64,000 bases of DNA from Sulfitobacter sp043557345 (lineage in GTDB: Bacteria > Pseudomonadota > Alphaproteobacteria > Rhodobacterales > Rhodobacteraceae): the NCBI RefSeq assembly GCF_043557345.1, contig NZ_JBIFFV010000004.1:124001-188000 (forward strand), given 5' to 3'. The notes beneath the pieces were generated by a model. That model had not been told where the DNA came from. It saw nothing but the letters and a program-made list of their open reading frames with translations, and ran no database searches. Shown here piece by piece: positions 6,851 to 14,645 of this stretch. Numbering within the stretch: position 1 is the first letter of the stretch; the number at the start of each line of letters is the position of its first letter. A program made the translations under genes and the position numbers.

Positions 6851-7045
6851 TTAGCTGGGCCAATGGCGACGAACATATGAGCATTCAGAGCGCTGACAGT
6901 CCACAACGGTCGGCATTGTGTCAGCACGGGCTTTATCAGCGGCATCAATCTGCGCGATGATGCTTGCGGCTTCGTCCTCAGATAACGCAACTCGCGACCC
7001 ATCGACCAGAGTCTTATGCCCTCGTATGAACTTTCGGTCAGTCAT
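6851..7045 (-). CDS. Small phage protein, first gene of leftward unit
   Basis: A 64-residue protein with an excellent ribosome site (TAAAGGAGG, 7 bases before the ATG). The N-terminal half is basic and the middle is a helix (SEDEAASIIAQIDAADKARAD). Two cysteines near the C-terminus (DCQRSEC) might bind metal. It is the promoter-proximal gene of the leftward block, immediately next to the palindrome at 7058-7075. No family is recognised. Confidence 0.6.
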   Translation of the reverse strand: MTDRKFIRGHKTLVDGSRVALSEDEAASIIAQIDAADKARADTMPTVVDCQRSECSYVRRHWPS

Positions 7046-7057
7046 ATATCGCCTCCT

Positions 7058-7075
7058 TTAATATGTCCATATTAA
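7058..7075. promoter_or_regulatory. 18-bp palindromic operator candidate
   Basis: TTAATATG-TC-CATATTAA is a perfect inverted repeat with 8-bp arms and a 2-bp centre. It lies between the ribosome site of the leftward gene (7045) and the start of the rightward RHH-type gene (7124), where divergent promoters must sit. A repressor site is likely; the neighbouring ribbon-helix-helix-like protein is the obvious local candidate to bind it. Confidence 0.6.
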
Positions 7076-7123
7076 TCACATTCCCATCTTGTGCGCAAGC
7101 GATTACTAGGGCATAATCAGCAC

Positions 7124-7309
7124 ATGGAAAAAATAGTGTCCCGACCAACAAATGAATCCCTTGGCAAGCCTGCCCGCACAAAGCGGGTGCCCGTCATGAT
7201 GACAGAAGATGAATATGAGCGGATCGCGGCGGCAGCGCAGGCGGCGGGGCTAGGCGTGTCAACCTTTCTCCGCATCTGCGCTCTCAACGCTAAGCCCCCC
7301 TCAACATAG
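7124..7309 (+). CDS. Ribbon-helix-helix-like small DNA-binding protein
   Basis: A 61-residue protein. The start is set at the ATG at 7124; a TTG- or ATG-initiated longer form from 7091 is possible. After a basic N-terminus comes KRVPVMMTEDEYERIAAAA, then AAGLGVSTFLRICAL. A short strand followed by two helices is the ribbon-helix-helix pattern seen in MobC-like and phage regulators. Its position next to the palindrome at 7058 suggests it regulates the divergent phage genes. The exact family is uncertain. Confidence 0.6.
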   Translation: MEKIVSRPTNESLGKPARTKRVPVMMTEDEYERIAAAAQAAGLGVSTFLRICALNAKPPST

Positions 7310-7318
7310 GAGAGAGAT

Positions 7319-7579
7319 ATGCGAAACCACATCAAGATCGGCCCGGCAATCATCCGCATTGGCTCCAAGCATCTCGCGCCATGGGGTTTCCCCCGCCTTC
7401 GCATCTGGGGGCTGTCATTCTGGACGTGGACAAATTCGGGGCAACTGGCGCTGGCAGGTTATCACCCGCAATCGTCCATCACTTGGCTGTGGTCGCTGTG
7501 GATCGACCCTCGCCGCCCTTGGCGCTGGAACCTGCATCGTCAGGAGAGAATGCCCCGGAGGTGCAACCATGGCAGTTGA
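7319..7579 (+). CDS. Tryptophan-rich phage protein, unknown
   Basis: An 86-residue, basic protein with about ten tryptophans and a strong ribosome site (AGGAGAGAGAT) directly before the ATG. It alternates short hydrophobic and aromatic stretches (LRIWGLSFWTWT, SITWLWSLWIDP), so it may be membrane-surface bound. It overlaps the next gene by 11 bp in a different frame. No known family is recognised. Confidence 0.55.
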   Translation: MRNHIKIGPAIIRIGSKHLAPWGFPRLRIWGLSFWTWTNSGQLALAGYHPQSSITWLWSLWIDPRRPWRWNLHRQERMPRRCNHGS

Positions 7580-7769
7580 GGCAATCAACCGCGACCTTGG
7601 GCTAGTGCTGATGTGCGGCGGCTCCACCGTTCCTGTCACCAACTGGCTAGATGAATGGGGCGAGGACTGCGAAGCGGCAGAAGCTGTTTTCGCCGTGGCT
7701 GGCCCTGCATCTGATGGCCGCTGGCATACGCTGGAATTAGCCGACTTCGAGCAGGTCACAACGCAATAA
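7569..7769 (+). CDS. Last phage gene, small acidic protein
   Basis: A 66-residue acidic protein. The start at 7569 follows GGAGGTGCAACC. It contains WLDEWGEDCEAAEAVFAVAG and a C-terminal WHTLELADFEQV. It is the last coding feature before the junction with the ctrA fragment; the next ~190 bp hold no gene. The function is unknown. Confidence 0.55.
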   Translation: MAVEAINRDLGLVLMCGGSTVPVTNWLDEWGEDCEAAEAVFAVAGPASDGRWHTLELADFEQVTTQ

Positions 7770-7960
7770 CCGTTTCCAATCCCCCCGCAACCCATTGAGC
7801 CACATAGCGGCAGAATGGGGGCGGTTTCCCCGTAAGTGCATGGCGGGCGCAGGTTTCGCGCAGACCTCTAGGGCGTTCCACACGCGGTATAAGATTCCGG
7901 CTTTGTTTTCGCTATGTCTTTTGAATTTCAGAAACTAAGCGATTGAATCGGCGAGACAGT

Positions 7961-8155
7961 GAAGTCTTTCTCAACCATCTCTATGGCGGCATGGATGAGC
8001 CTGAGTTGAAGATCATTGATGTCTTCATTTGCAAACTTCGCAAAAAGCTGAGCCAGGCCACCGGCGGGGAGAGCTATATCGAAACGGTCTGGGGCCGCGG
8101 CTATGTGCTGCGCGATCCTGACCCGGTCCCGTTGGACTTGGCCGCCAGCGCCTGA
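7961..8155 (+). pseudogene. ctrA: ctrA 3' fragment at prophage junction (attR side)
   Basis: The last 64 codons of a CtrA-type response regulator, from FLNHLYGGMDEPELKIIDVF through ETVWGRGYVLRDP to the stop. The receiver domain and the front half of the winged-helix domain are absent; upstream of 7961 the frame encodes unrelated residues and stops at 7922. The kept part contains the recognition helix and wing. It is followed by ligA. This is what remains when a phage integrates into the 3' part of ctrA; the rest of ctrA, perhaps with a phage-supplied replacement tail, should be at the other prophage end. Confidence 0.85.
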
Positions 8156-8256
8156 TCCCCCTCGGCCCGGGCTTGAAACCATTGGCCTTGAAATCGCTAG
8201 ACCTGCCCCTGATCGCCACCTATCTAAGCGACAGATGACAATATCGGGGGCAGATC

Positions 8257-10377
8257 GTGACATCCCAGATCGAGGTTGAAGCGCTGACCAAAGCGCAGGC
8301 AGAGACGGAATTGGCCCGGCTGGCCGAGGTGTTGAGCGCGGCCAATACCGCCTATCACACGGATGATGCACCGGAAATTTCCGATGCGAAATATGACGTG
8401 CTCAAACGCCGCAATGCCGAGATCGAAGCGCGTTTCCCGGACCTCAAGCGCGCCGATAGCCCCTCCGAACAGGTCGGCGCGCCGGTCGCCGAAGGTTTTG
8501 GAAAGATACGCCATGCGGCGCCGATGCTCTCGCTCGCCAATGCTTTCGACGCCGAGGAAGTGACCGAATTCGACGGACGAATCCGCAAATACCTCGGCCT
8601 CGGCGCCGATGCGCCGCTGGCCTATACGGCCGAGCCCAAGATCGACGGGCTGTCACTTTCTCTGCGCTACGAAAACGGCGTGCTGGTCCAAGCCGCCACC
8701 CGCGGCGATGGTGCCGTGGGCGAGAATGTCACCGCGAACGCCCGCACGATCCAAGACATCCCGCAGGAGCTCAAGAACGCGCCCGATCTGCTGGAGGTGC
8801 GCGGCGAGGTCTATATGAGCCACGCCGATTTTACGGCCCTGAACGCGCGGCAGGCCGAAAGGGGCGGCAAGACCTTTGCCAACCCACGCAACGCCGCCGC
8901 CGGATCGCTGCGCCAATTGGACCCCGAAATCACCCGCGCGCGGCCCCTGCGGTTCTTCGCCTATGCCTGGGGCGCGCTTTCGGCCCCCCTGGCCGACACC
9001 CAAAAGGCGGCCATCGACCGTTTGGCGGAACTGGGGTTTTCGACCAACCCTCTGACCGCGCTCTGCGAGGGGCCGGGCGAAATGGTCGCCCATTACGAGA
9101 CGATCGAGGCGCAGCGCGCCACCCTTGGCTATGACATCGACGGCGTGGTCTACAAGGTCGATGACCTCGCCCTACAGGACCGGCTCGGTTTTCGCTCGAC
9201 CACCCCGCGTTGGGCCGTGGCCCATAAATTCGCCGCCGAACTGGCATGGACCCGGCTTGAGACCATCGACATTCAGGTCGGGCGCACCGGCGCATTGTCT
9301 CCCGTGGCGCGGCTGCGGCCGGTCACGGTGGGCGGTGTCGTCGTCTCCAACGCCACGCTGCACAATGAGGATTACATCAAGGGGCTCGACAGCAAGGGGG
9401 CCGAAATTCGCGGCGGCAAGGATGTGCGCGTCGGCGACTGGGTGCAGATCTACCGCGCGGGCGATGTGATCCCGAAAGTGGCTGATGTGGACCTGTCGAA
9501 ACGCCCCGAGGATGCGGCGCCTTTCGTCTTTCCGACAACCTGCCCTGAATGCGGATCGGATGCGATCCGCGAGCCGGGCGATGCGGTGCGGCGGTGCACG
9601 GGCGGGCTGATCTGTCCGGCCCAAGCCGTTGAAAAGTTGATCCATTTCGTGAGCCGCAAAGCCTTTGACATCGACGGTCTTGGGGCCAAACAGGTCGAAC
9701 AGTTCTACCACGACGGCTGGATTGCGGAGCCTGCGGATATCTTCACCCTGAAAGAGCGTTACGGCAGCGGCGTGCAGCAGTTGAAAAACCGCGAAGGCTG
9801 GGGGCCGAAATCGGCTGAAAACCTGTTCCAAGCCATTGAAGATCGGCGCGAAATCCCGATGGCGCGGCTGATCTTTGCCTTGGGCATTCGCCATGTGGGC
9901 GAGGCGGCGTCGAACCTGATCGCCCTGCACTACGGCGATTGGCAGAGTTTCGAGGCCGCCATGGCCGAGGCGCGCGGGCTGGACGGCCCGGCCTGGGACG
10001 ATCTGATCGGCGTCGATGGGGTGGGCAGCGTCATGGCAGGGTCGCTCGTGTCGGCCTTCGCGCAGGAGGCGGAGCGCGCCTCCATCGACCGGCTGGTGGC
10101 CCATTTGACCGTAGTCCCTGCCGAGCGGCCCGACACCGAAGGCAGCCCCGTGGCGGGCAAAACGGTCGTCTTCACTGGAACTTTGGAGAAGATGAGCCGT
10201 GCCGAGGCCAAGGCCCGGGCGGAGCGTTTGGGGGCCAAGGTTTCGGGCTCGGTCAGCGGCAAGACCGACATTCTGGTCGCCGGGCCGGGGGCCGGGTCCA
10301 AGGCCAAGAAGGCCGCGGAACTGGGGATCGAGACCTTGGATGAAGACGGCTGGCTGGCCCTGATCGACGGCCAATGA
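8257..10377 (+). CDS. ligA: NAD-dependent DNA ligase
   Basis: A 706-residue enzyme that seals nicks in replication and repair using NAD. The adenylated lysine is K128 in the EPKIDG motif. An OB fold, a four-cysteine zinc finger (CPECGS...RRCTGGLICP) and HhH repeats follow, and a C-terminal BRCT domain covers about residues 628-706 (GKTVVFTGTLEKMSRAEA). The length is normal, or slightly long, for LigA. It starts at a GTG. It overlaps recG in an ATGA, so the two repair genes are probably one transcript. Confidence 0.97.
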   Translation: MTSQIEVEALTKAQAETELARLAEVLSAANTAYHTDDAPEISDAKYDVLKRRNAEIEARFPDLKRADSPSEQVGAPVAEGFGKIRHAAPMLSLANAFDAEEVTEFDGRIRKYLGLGADAPLAYTAEPKIDGLSLSLRYENGVLVQAATRGDGAVGENVTANARTIQDIPQELKNAPDLLEVRGEVYMSHADFTALNARQAERGGKTFANPRNAAAGSLRQLDPEITRARPLRFFAYAWGALSAPLADTQKAAIDRLAELGFSTNPLTALCEGPGEMVAHYETIEAQRATLGYDIDGVVYKVDDLALQDRLGFRSTTPRWAVAHKFAAELAWTRLETIDIQVGRTGALSPVARLRPVTVGGVVVSNATLHNEDYIKGLDSKGAEIRGGKDVRVGDWVQIYRAGDVIPKVADVDLSKRPEDAAPFVFPTTCPECGSDAIREPGDAVRRCTGGLICPAQAVEKLIHFVSRKAFDIDGLGAKQVEQFYHDGWIAEPADIFTLKERYGSGVQQLKNREGWGPKSAENLFQAIEDRREIPMARLIFALGIRHVGEAASNLIALHYGDWQSFEAAMAEARGLDGPAWDDLIGVDGVGSVMAGSLVSAFAQEAERASIDRLVAHLTVVPAERPDTEGSPVAGKTVVFTGTLEKMSRAEAKARAERLGAKVSGSVSGKTDILVAGPGAGSKAKKAAELGIETLDEDGWLALIDGQ

Positions 10378-12464
10378 GCGGCAGACCGGAACAGCTTTTT
10401 CCGCTTTTCGCCGGGCTGGAAACGCTCGAAGGGGTGGGGCCAAAGACCGCGCAATTGCTGGGGCAATTGGGCATCGAAGCGCCGCGCGATCTGATCTTTA
10501 CCCTGCCGCATTCCGGCATCGACCGCCGCCTGCGCGACAGCGTGAAGGACGCCCATCTGCCCGCGACGCTGACCGTCGCTGTGACCATTGGCGCGCATCG
10601 CCCGGCCCGCAGCAAGGGTGGCGCCTATCGCATCATGGTCGAAGACGCGCAGACCAGTTTTCAACTGGTCTATTTCCACGCGCGGGGTGATTACTGGCAG
10701 CGGCAATTGCCCGAAGGCAGCCGCCGCATCGTCTCGGGCCGGGTGGAGTTTTTCGACGGGATGGCGCAGATGGTCTACCCCGATTTCGCGGTGCCGGAGG
10801 ATCAGGCCAGCAGCATTCCCGATTTTGAGCCGGTTTATCCGCTGACCTCCGGGCTGACGCAGAAACTGATGTACAAGGCCACCCGCGGTGCGTTGAAACG
10901 GCTGCCGGTGGTGGCCGAATGGACCGATCCGGGGCAGGTGGCGCAGGCCGGCTGGCCCGATTTCGCCGCCGCTGCAGAGGCCGCCCACGATCCGCAGAAG
11001 GCCGAAGACCTGACCGCCACCGCGCCCGCGCGCGAGCGGTTGGCCTATGATGAGCTTTTCGCCCATCAGGTCACATTGGCATTGGCGCGACAGAATGAGC
11101 GGCGCAAAATGGGGCGGGCGAACCGGGGCGACGGGCGGCTGCAGCAAAAGGTGCTGTCGTCCTTGCCTTACCGCCCCACCGGCGCGCAGCAGCGCGCGAT
11201 TGAAGAGATCACCGCCGACATGGGCCGCGAGACGCGGATGAACCGCCTGTTGCAGGGCGATGTGGGGGCGGGCAAGACGCTCGTGGCCTTCATGGCGCTC
11301 TTGCGCGCAGTTGAGGCGGGGGGACAAGCGGTGCTGATGGCGCCGACGGAAATCCTTGCCCGTCAGCACCTTATGGGGCTGCAACCGCTGGCGGAACAGG
11401 CGGGCGTTGTGCTGGAACTGCTCACCGGGCGCGACAAGGGGGGCGAGCGTCGGGCCAAGCTCGCGGCGCTGGAACGCGGCGATATCCAGATCCTCGTCGG
11501 CACCCATGCGGTCTTTCAGGTCGATGTCAGCTTTGCCGATCTGCGCCTTGCCGTGGTTGACGAACAGCACCGTTTCGGCGTGCGGCAGCGGCTGGAACTG
11601 GGCCGCAAGGGGAAGCTCGCCGATGTTTTGGTGATGACCGCCACGCCGATCCCGCGCAGTCTGGCGCTGGCGCAATACGGCGATATGGATGTGTCGATCC
11701 TCGACGAAAAGCCCCCCGGGCGGCAGCCCATTCGCACCGCGCTCGTCTCGACCTCACGGATGGATGAGGTCATCGATCGGATGCGCCATGCGATCGGCGA
11801 AGGGCGGCAGTGCTACTGGGTGTGTCCGCTGGTGGAGGAAAGCGAGGTCAGCGATCTTACGGCGGCGGAAGACCGGTTCAAACGTCTGCGTGCCGCTCTG
11901 GGCGAGGGCGTTGTCGGGCTGGTCCACGGCCAGATGCCGCCCGCCGAGAAGGACGCCGCCATGCGCGCTTTCCAAACGGGGGAGACCAAGGTGCTGGTCG
12001 CCACCACGGTGATCGAAGTCGGCGTTGACGTGCCCAATGCGACGATCATGGTGGTGGAGCGGGCCGAGATTTTCGGTCTCGCGCAGCTACACCAGTTGCG
12101 GGGTCGGGTCGGTCGCGGCTCAGGCGCCTCGACCTGCCTTTTGATGTATCAAGCGCCACTGAGCGAGACGGGCCGCCAGCGGCTTGAGGTGCTGCGCGAA
12201 TCCGAGGACGGGTTTGTCATCGCCGAAACCGACCTGCAGATGCGCGGTACGGGGGATTTGATCGGCACCGCGCAGTCCGGCGTGCCGCGTTTCCGCGTGG
12301 CGGACCTAGAGCGTCAGGCGGGCCTGATGGCGGTGGCGCAATCGGATGCCCGTAAGCTTTTGGTCGATGACCCCCGCCTCGAAGGGCCGCGTGGCAAGGC
12401 CGTGAGGGTGCTTTTGTGGCTCATGCGGCAGGACGAGGCGATCCGTTTGATAACAGTGGGTTAG
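10374..12464 (+). CDS. recG: ATP-dependent DNA helicase RecG
   Basis: A 696-residue branch-migration helicase acting on stalled forks and recombination intermediates. It has the N-terminal wedge/OB domain, then Walker A GDVGAGKT, a DEQH box (VVDEQHRFGV), the TATPIPRSLAL motif and the C-terminal helicase half with LHQLRGRVGRG. The ATG overlaps the ligA stop. A LexA-boxed small ORF follows. Confidence 0.97.
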   Translation: MSGRPEQLFPLFAGLETLEGVGPKTAQLLGQLGIEAPRDLIFTLPHSGIDRRLRDSVKDAHLPATLTVAVTIGAHRPARSKGGAYRIMVEDAQTSFQLVYFHARGDYWQRQLPEGSRRIVSGRVEFFDGMAQMVYPDFAVPEDQASSIPDFEPVYPLTSGLTQKLMYKATRGALKRLPVVAEWTDPGQVAQAGWPDFAAAAEAAHDPQKAEDLTATAPARERLAYDELFAHQVTLALARQNERRKMGRANRGDGRLQQKVLSSLPYRPTGAQQRAIEEITADMGRETRMNRLLQGDVGAGKTLVAFMALLRAVEAGGQAVLMAPTEILARQHLMGLQPLAEQAGVVLELLTGRDKGGERRAKLAALERGDIQILVGTHAVFQVDVSFADLRLAVVDEQHRFGVRQRLELGRKGKLADVLVMTATPIPRSLALAQYGDMDVSILDEKPPGRQPIRTALVSTSRMDEVIDRMRHAIGEGRQCYWVCPLVEESEVSDLTAAEDRFKRLRAALGEGVVGLVHGQMPPAEKDAAMRAFQTGETKVLVATTVIEVGVDVPNATIMVVERAEIFGLAQLHQLRGRVGRGSGASTCLLMYQAPLSETGRQRLEVLRESEDGFVIAETDLQMRGTGDLIGTAQSGVPRFRVADLERQAGLMAVAQSDARKLLVDDPRLEGPRGKAVRVLLWLMRQDEAIRLITVG

Positions 12465-12507
12465 CGCATATAGACTCTTTATGTTCGCGGATGTTCTCAA
12501 AAAGTTC
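12447..12507 (+). promoter_or_regulatory. Promoter with LexA (SOS) box
   Basis: A sigma70-like promoter, TTGATA (12447) - 16 bp - TATAGA (12469), is followed by GTTCTCAAAAAGTTC at 12493-12507. This is an exact GTTC-N7-GTTC, the LexA box of alphaproteobacteria. An additional GTTC lies at 12483. The box would sit just downstream of the predicted transcription start, where LexA would block transcription. The target is the 42-codon gene at 12564. Confidence 0.7.
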
Positions 12508-12563
12508 TTTACTTGCGGGCGAAGAAGTGAGAACAAAGAGGCAACACAGATAAGGAGGTACTG

Positions 12564-12692
12564 ATGATGACTTACACTGCCCTGAAATCTATCGCCGTCA
12601 GGTCACAGGCCACGTTGTTGCAAGATGCAGCAGGGGCCGCCGCTTTGATCGTGATGTTGGTGGTGGGTCTGCATCTGCCCGCCTTTATCTGA
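12564..12692 (+). CDS. SOS-controlled small membrane protein
   Basis: A 42-residue ORF with a near-perfect ribosome site (AAGGAGG) before tandem ATGs at 12564 and 12567. The product starts MTYTALKSIAVRSQ and has one membrane helix (about residues 24-40, AAALIVMLVVGLHLPAF). It lies behind a LexA box, so it should be induced by DNA damage. It resembles, in design only, SidA of Caulobacter, a small SOS-induced membrane protein that blocks division. Similar short ORFs may be conserved after recG in roseobacters, but I could not check. Confidence 0.7.
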   Translation: MMTYTALKSIAVRSQATLLQDAAGAAALIVMLVVGLHLPAFI

Positions 12693-12808
12693 GTTCTGCC
12701 AAGGCTCTCATGCCGCTTTGCCACTGCATCCGTCCCAATTTGATGCGCCGACTTGCCTGTCCGCGTCGGGTTTCGGCAAAGCGGGACCCACATGAGGCAC
12801 GCCGACTG

Positions 12809-12846
12809 ACGCCGCCATCCTTCGCGGGATGTGCGGCGTTTTTTTG
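12809..12846 (+). terminator. Rho-independent terminator
   Basis: GACGCCGC and TGCGGCGT arms enclose CATCC/GGATG pairs and are followed by seven Ts. It ends the recG or small-ORF transcript. Confidence 0.85.
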
Positions 12847-12881
12847 GCTTTCAGGGGGAGCCTTGCAGAGACTGGCGGCGC

Positions 12882-13343
12882 TCAGCGTTCGCCCGCGTCC
12901 GCTGGTGCCTCGGCCTCTTGCATCGCCTCCGTCAAGGCTTCGATGCTAAGCATGATAGAGGCATGGCGGTTTTTATAGGCCGTGGCGGGGCTCAGCACTT
13001 CGAAACCGTCAAAGGGGGCATCCGGCACCGGGCCTTCGCCTTTGAGCATGGCGCGCAGTTGATCGCGGGCGGTTGCGATCTGCGCAAGCGACCTGCCGGG
13101 GGCGGCATCGCCCACCACGGCGGCGGCGGCCTGCCCCAAGGCGCAGGCTTTCACGTCCTGCTTCATCTCGGCCAGATGCCCATCCTCAACCCGCACATCG
13201 ACTGTCACGGTTGAGCCACAAAGCGGAGAGCGGCGCTTCACGCTGGCCTGCGGCGCTTCCATTCGGCCCAAGTGGGGGATCTCGGCCGCGAGTGCGAGAA
13301 TGCGTGCGGAGTAGAGCTTGATGAGGTCCGTCTCATCCGACAT
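12882..13343 (-). CDS. Iron-sulfur cluster assembly scaffold, IscU/SufU-like
   Basis: A 153-residue protein starting MSDETDLIKLYS; the longer upstream frame is antisense to hisI. The conserved cysteines appear in RRSPLCGSTVTVDV and VKACALGQAAAA, as in the NifU/IscU N-terminal scaffold family. A third ligand position is less clear. Members of this family from Rhodobacterales are commonly found near hisI. The assignment to Fe-S scaffolding is by family; the pathway partner (Suf or Isc) is not in the window. Confidence 0.8.
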   Translation of the reverse strand: MSDETDLIKLYSARILALAAEIPHLGRMEAPQASVKRRSPLCGSTVTVDVRVEDGHLAEMKQDVKACALGQAAAAVVGDAAPGRSLAQIATARDQLRAMLKGEGPVPDAPFDGFEVLSPATAYKNRHASIMLSIEALTEAMQEAEAPADAGER

Positions 13344-13418
13344 GGGCTGTTCCTTTTCGTGCTGAAACCCTACATAAGCGCCGCAGAGACAGATGCAAAT
13401 ATTTCGACGAGGTGCCCG

Positions 13419-13778
13419 ATGACGTTTGATCCTGCAAGCCTTCAGTTCAACGAAGCGGGTCTGATCCCGGCCATCGCGCAGGACGCCGAGACCCACGAGG
13501 TGCTGATGCTCGCGTGGATGAGTGCCGAGAGCATCGCGCGCAGCCTTGAGAGCGGCAAGGTCACCTATTGGAGTCGCTCGCGGCAAGCGTTTTGGGTCAA
13601 GGGCGAAACCAGCGGTAATGTGCAAAAGCTGGTCGAGATGCGGGTCGACTGTGACCGGGATTGTCTATTGGTGATGGTCAATCAGACCGGGCCGGCCTGT
13701 CACACCGGGCGGCGAAGCTGTTTCTACACCGGCATTCAAGACGGTGAAGAAGTCGAACTGATGAAGCCAATGGATTAA
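13419..13778 (+). CDS. hisI: Phosphoribosyl-AMP cyclohydrolase
   Basis: A 119-residue enzyme for the third step of histidine biosynthesis. Conserved motifs are VLMLAWM, GKVTYWSRSRQ, the metal-binding RVDCDRDC and the C-terminal CHTGRRSCFY. The start is at the ATG giving MTFDPAS, and the length is standard for a monofunctional HisI. No HisE part is fused. Confidence 0.96.
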   Translation: MTFDPASLQFNEAGLIPAIAQDAETHEVLMLAWMSAESIARSLESGKVTYWSRSRQAFWVKGETSGNVQKLVEMRVDCDRDCLLVMVNQTGPACHTGRRSCFYTGIQDGEEVELMKPMD

Positions 13779-13787
13779 GACCGCGCG

Positions 13788-14645
13788 CTAAAGCCCGATG
13801 ATTTCACGAATTTCGTCGGGCGTGGCGCCGTTCTTGCGATAGAGCGCGATGGCGCGGGCGTCATCGCGTTTGGCCAGTCGTTTGCCGCTGTCATCGCGGA
13901 TCAGGCGGTGATGATGATACAGCGGCGTGGGCAAGTCCAGCAGCGCCTGTAGCACCACATGAATGTAGGTCGCCTCGAACAGATCGGCTCCGCGTGGGAT
14001 CAGCGACACCCCCTGCGCGGCATCGTCGAGCACGACGGAGAGGTGATAGGACGTGCCCATGTCGCGGCGGGCCAAGACCACATCCCCGACCGTGTCGATC
14101 AACTGGTCGGGCGAGAGGGTGATCTTTCCGGTTTCGGCATTCGGCCCCTGGCCGTTTTCGGTGAAGCTCAGCTTGGTCATGCCGAGTGTTTCCAGTGCCT
14201 TACGCATATCGAGGCGCAGCGCGCCTCTGCCTTTGGGGTGGCCTGCCGTGCGGCAGGTGCCGGGGTAGATGAGGCCATCGGGGCCATAGACGGGTTCAGC
14301 TCCCTCTTGCGGCGCGCTGATGGCGGCGGCGATGTCGCGGCGGTTGCAGGTGCAGGCATAGAGCAGGCCGCGCGACCAGAGGGCGTCTAATGCGGCTTGA
14401 TAGGCCGCCATTCGATCCGATTGCCGCAGCACAGGTTGCGGCCAGTCGATGCCGAGCCATGCGAGGTCTTCGTAGATCTGCGCCTCCCAATGAGCGCGCG
14501 CGCGGGATTGGTCGATGTCTTCGATCCGCAGCAGAAAATCGCCGCCTGCCGCCTGTGCCAGATCATGGGCCAAAAGCGCGGAATAGGCGTGGCCGAGGTG
14601 CAGCGGCCCGGTTGGGGATGGCGCGAATCTGGTGGTAAGTGTCAA
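13788..14645 (-). CDS. gluQ: Glutamyl-Q tRNA(Asp) synthetase
   Basis: A 285-residue truncated glutamyl-tRNA synthetase paralogue without an anticodon-binding domain; it attaches glutamate to queuosine in tRNA-Asp. Visible are the HIGH-type motif (LHLGHAYSA), a zinc site (YACTCNRRD with a later YPGTC) and a KMSKS-like loop (GKRLAKRDD). It overlaps the methyltransferase gene upstream by 4 bp. Confidence 0.92.
   Translation of the reverse strand: MTLTTRFAPSPTGPLHLGHAYSALLAHDLAQAAGGDFLLRIEDIDQSRARAHWEAQIYEDLAWLGIDWPQPVLRQSDRMAAYQAALDALWSRGLLYACTCNRRDIAAAISAPQEGAEPVYGPDGLIYPGTCRTAGHPKGRGALRLDMRKALETLGMTKLSFTENGQGPNAETGKITLSPDQLIDTVGDVVLARRDMGTSYHLSVVLDDAAQGVSLIPRGADLFEATYIHVVLQALLDLPTPLYHHHRLIRDDSGKRLAKRDDARAIALYRKNGATPDEIREIIGL

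Larger units (their letters stand above)
1..7960. mobile_element. Prophage, right-hand end (continues left of window)
   Basis: Tail-associated, lysis, metallophosphoesterase and HNH genes, followed by clusters of very short genes with strong Shine-Dalgarno sequences, are a typical phage layout. Host housekeeping genes start at ligA (8257). The boundary is placed where homology to CtrA begins (7961), because upstream of it the frame is unrelated and stops at 7922. No integrase or repressor is visible here, so those genes and the left attachment site should be outside the window. The 7770-7960 stretch carries no convincing gene and is probably the attP arm. The element is recognised from gene content and the broken ctrA, not from a computed att repeat. 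Confidence 0.85.

Noticed and set aside
1..7960. Gene transfer agent instead of prophage
   Set aside because: HNH homing genes, tiny early genes and a broken ctrA junction fit a prophage. The gene order of the Rhodobacter GTA is not present.
9930..11675. A very long open frame on the minus strand across ligA and recG
   Set aside because: It is antisense to two certain genes, low in domain logic and rich in Arg/Pro/His, as expected for the shadow frame of GC-rich genes.
12710..13214. Plus-strand frames opposite the Fe-S scaffold gene
   Set aside because: They overlap the terminator and the scaffold gene antisense, with no homology recognised.
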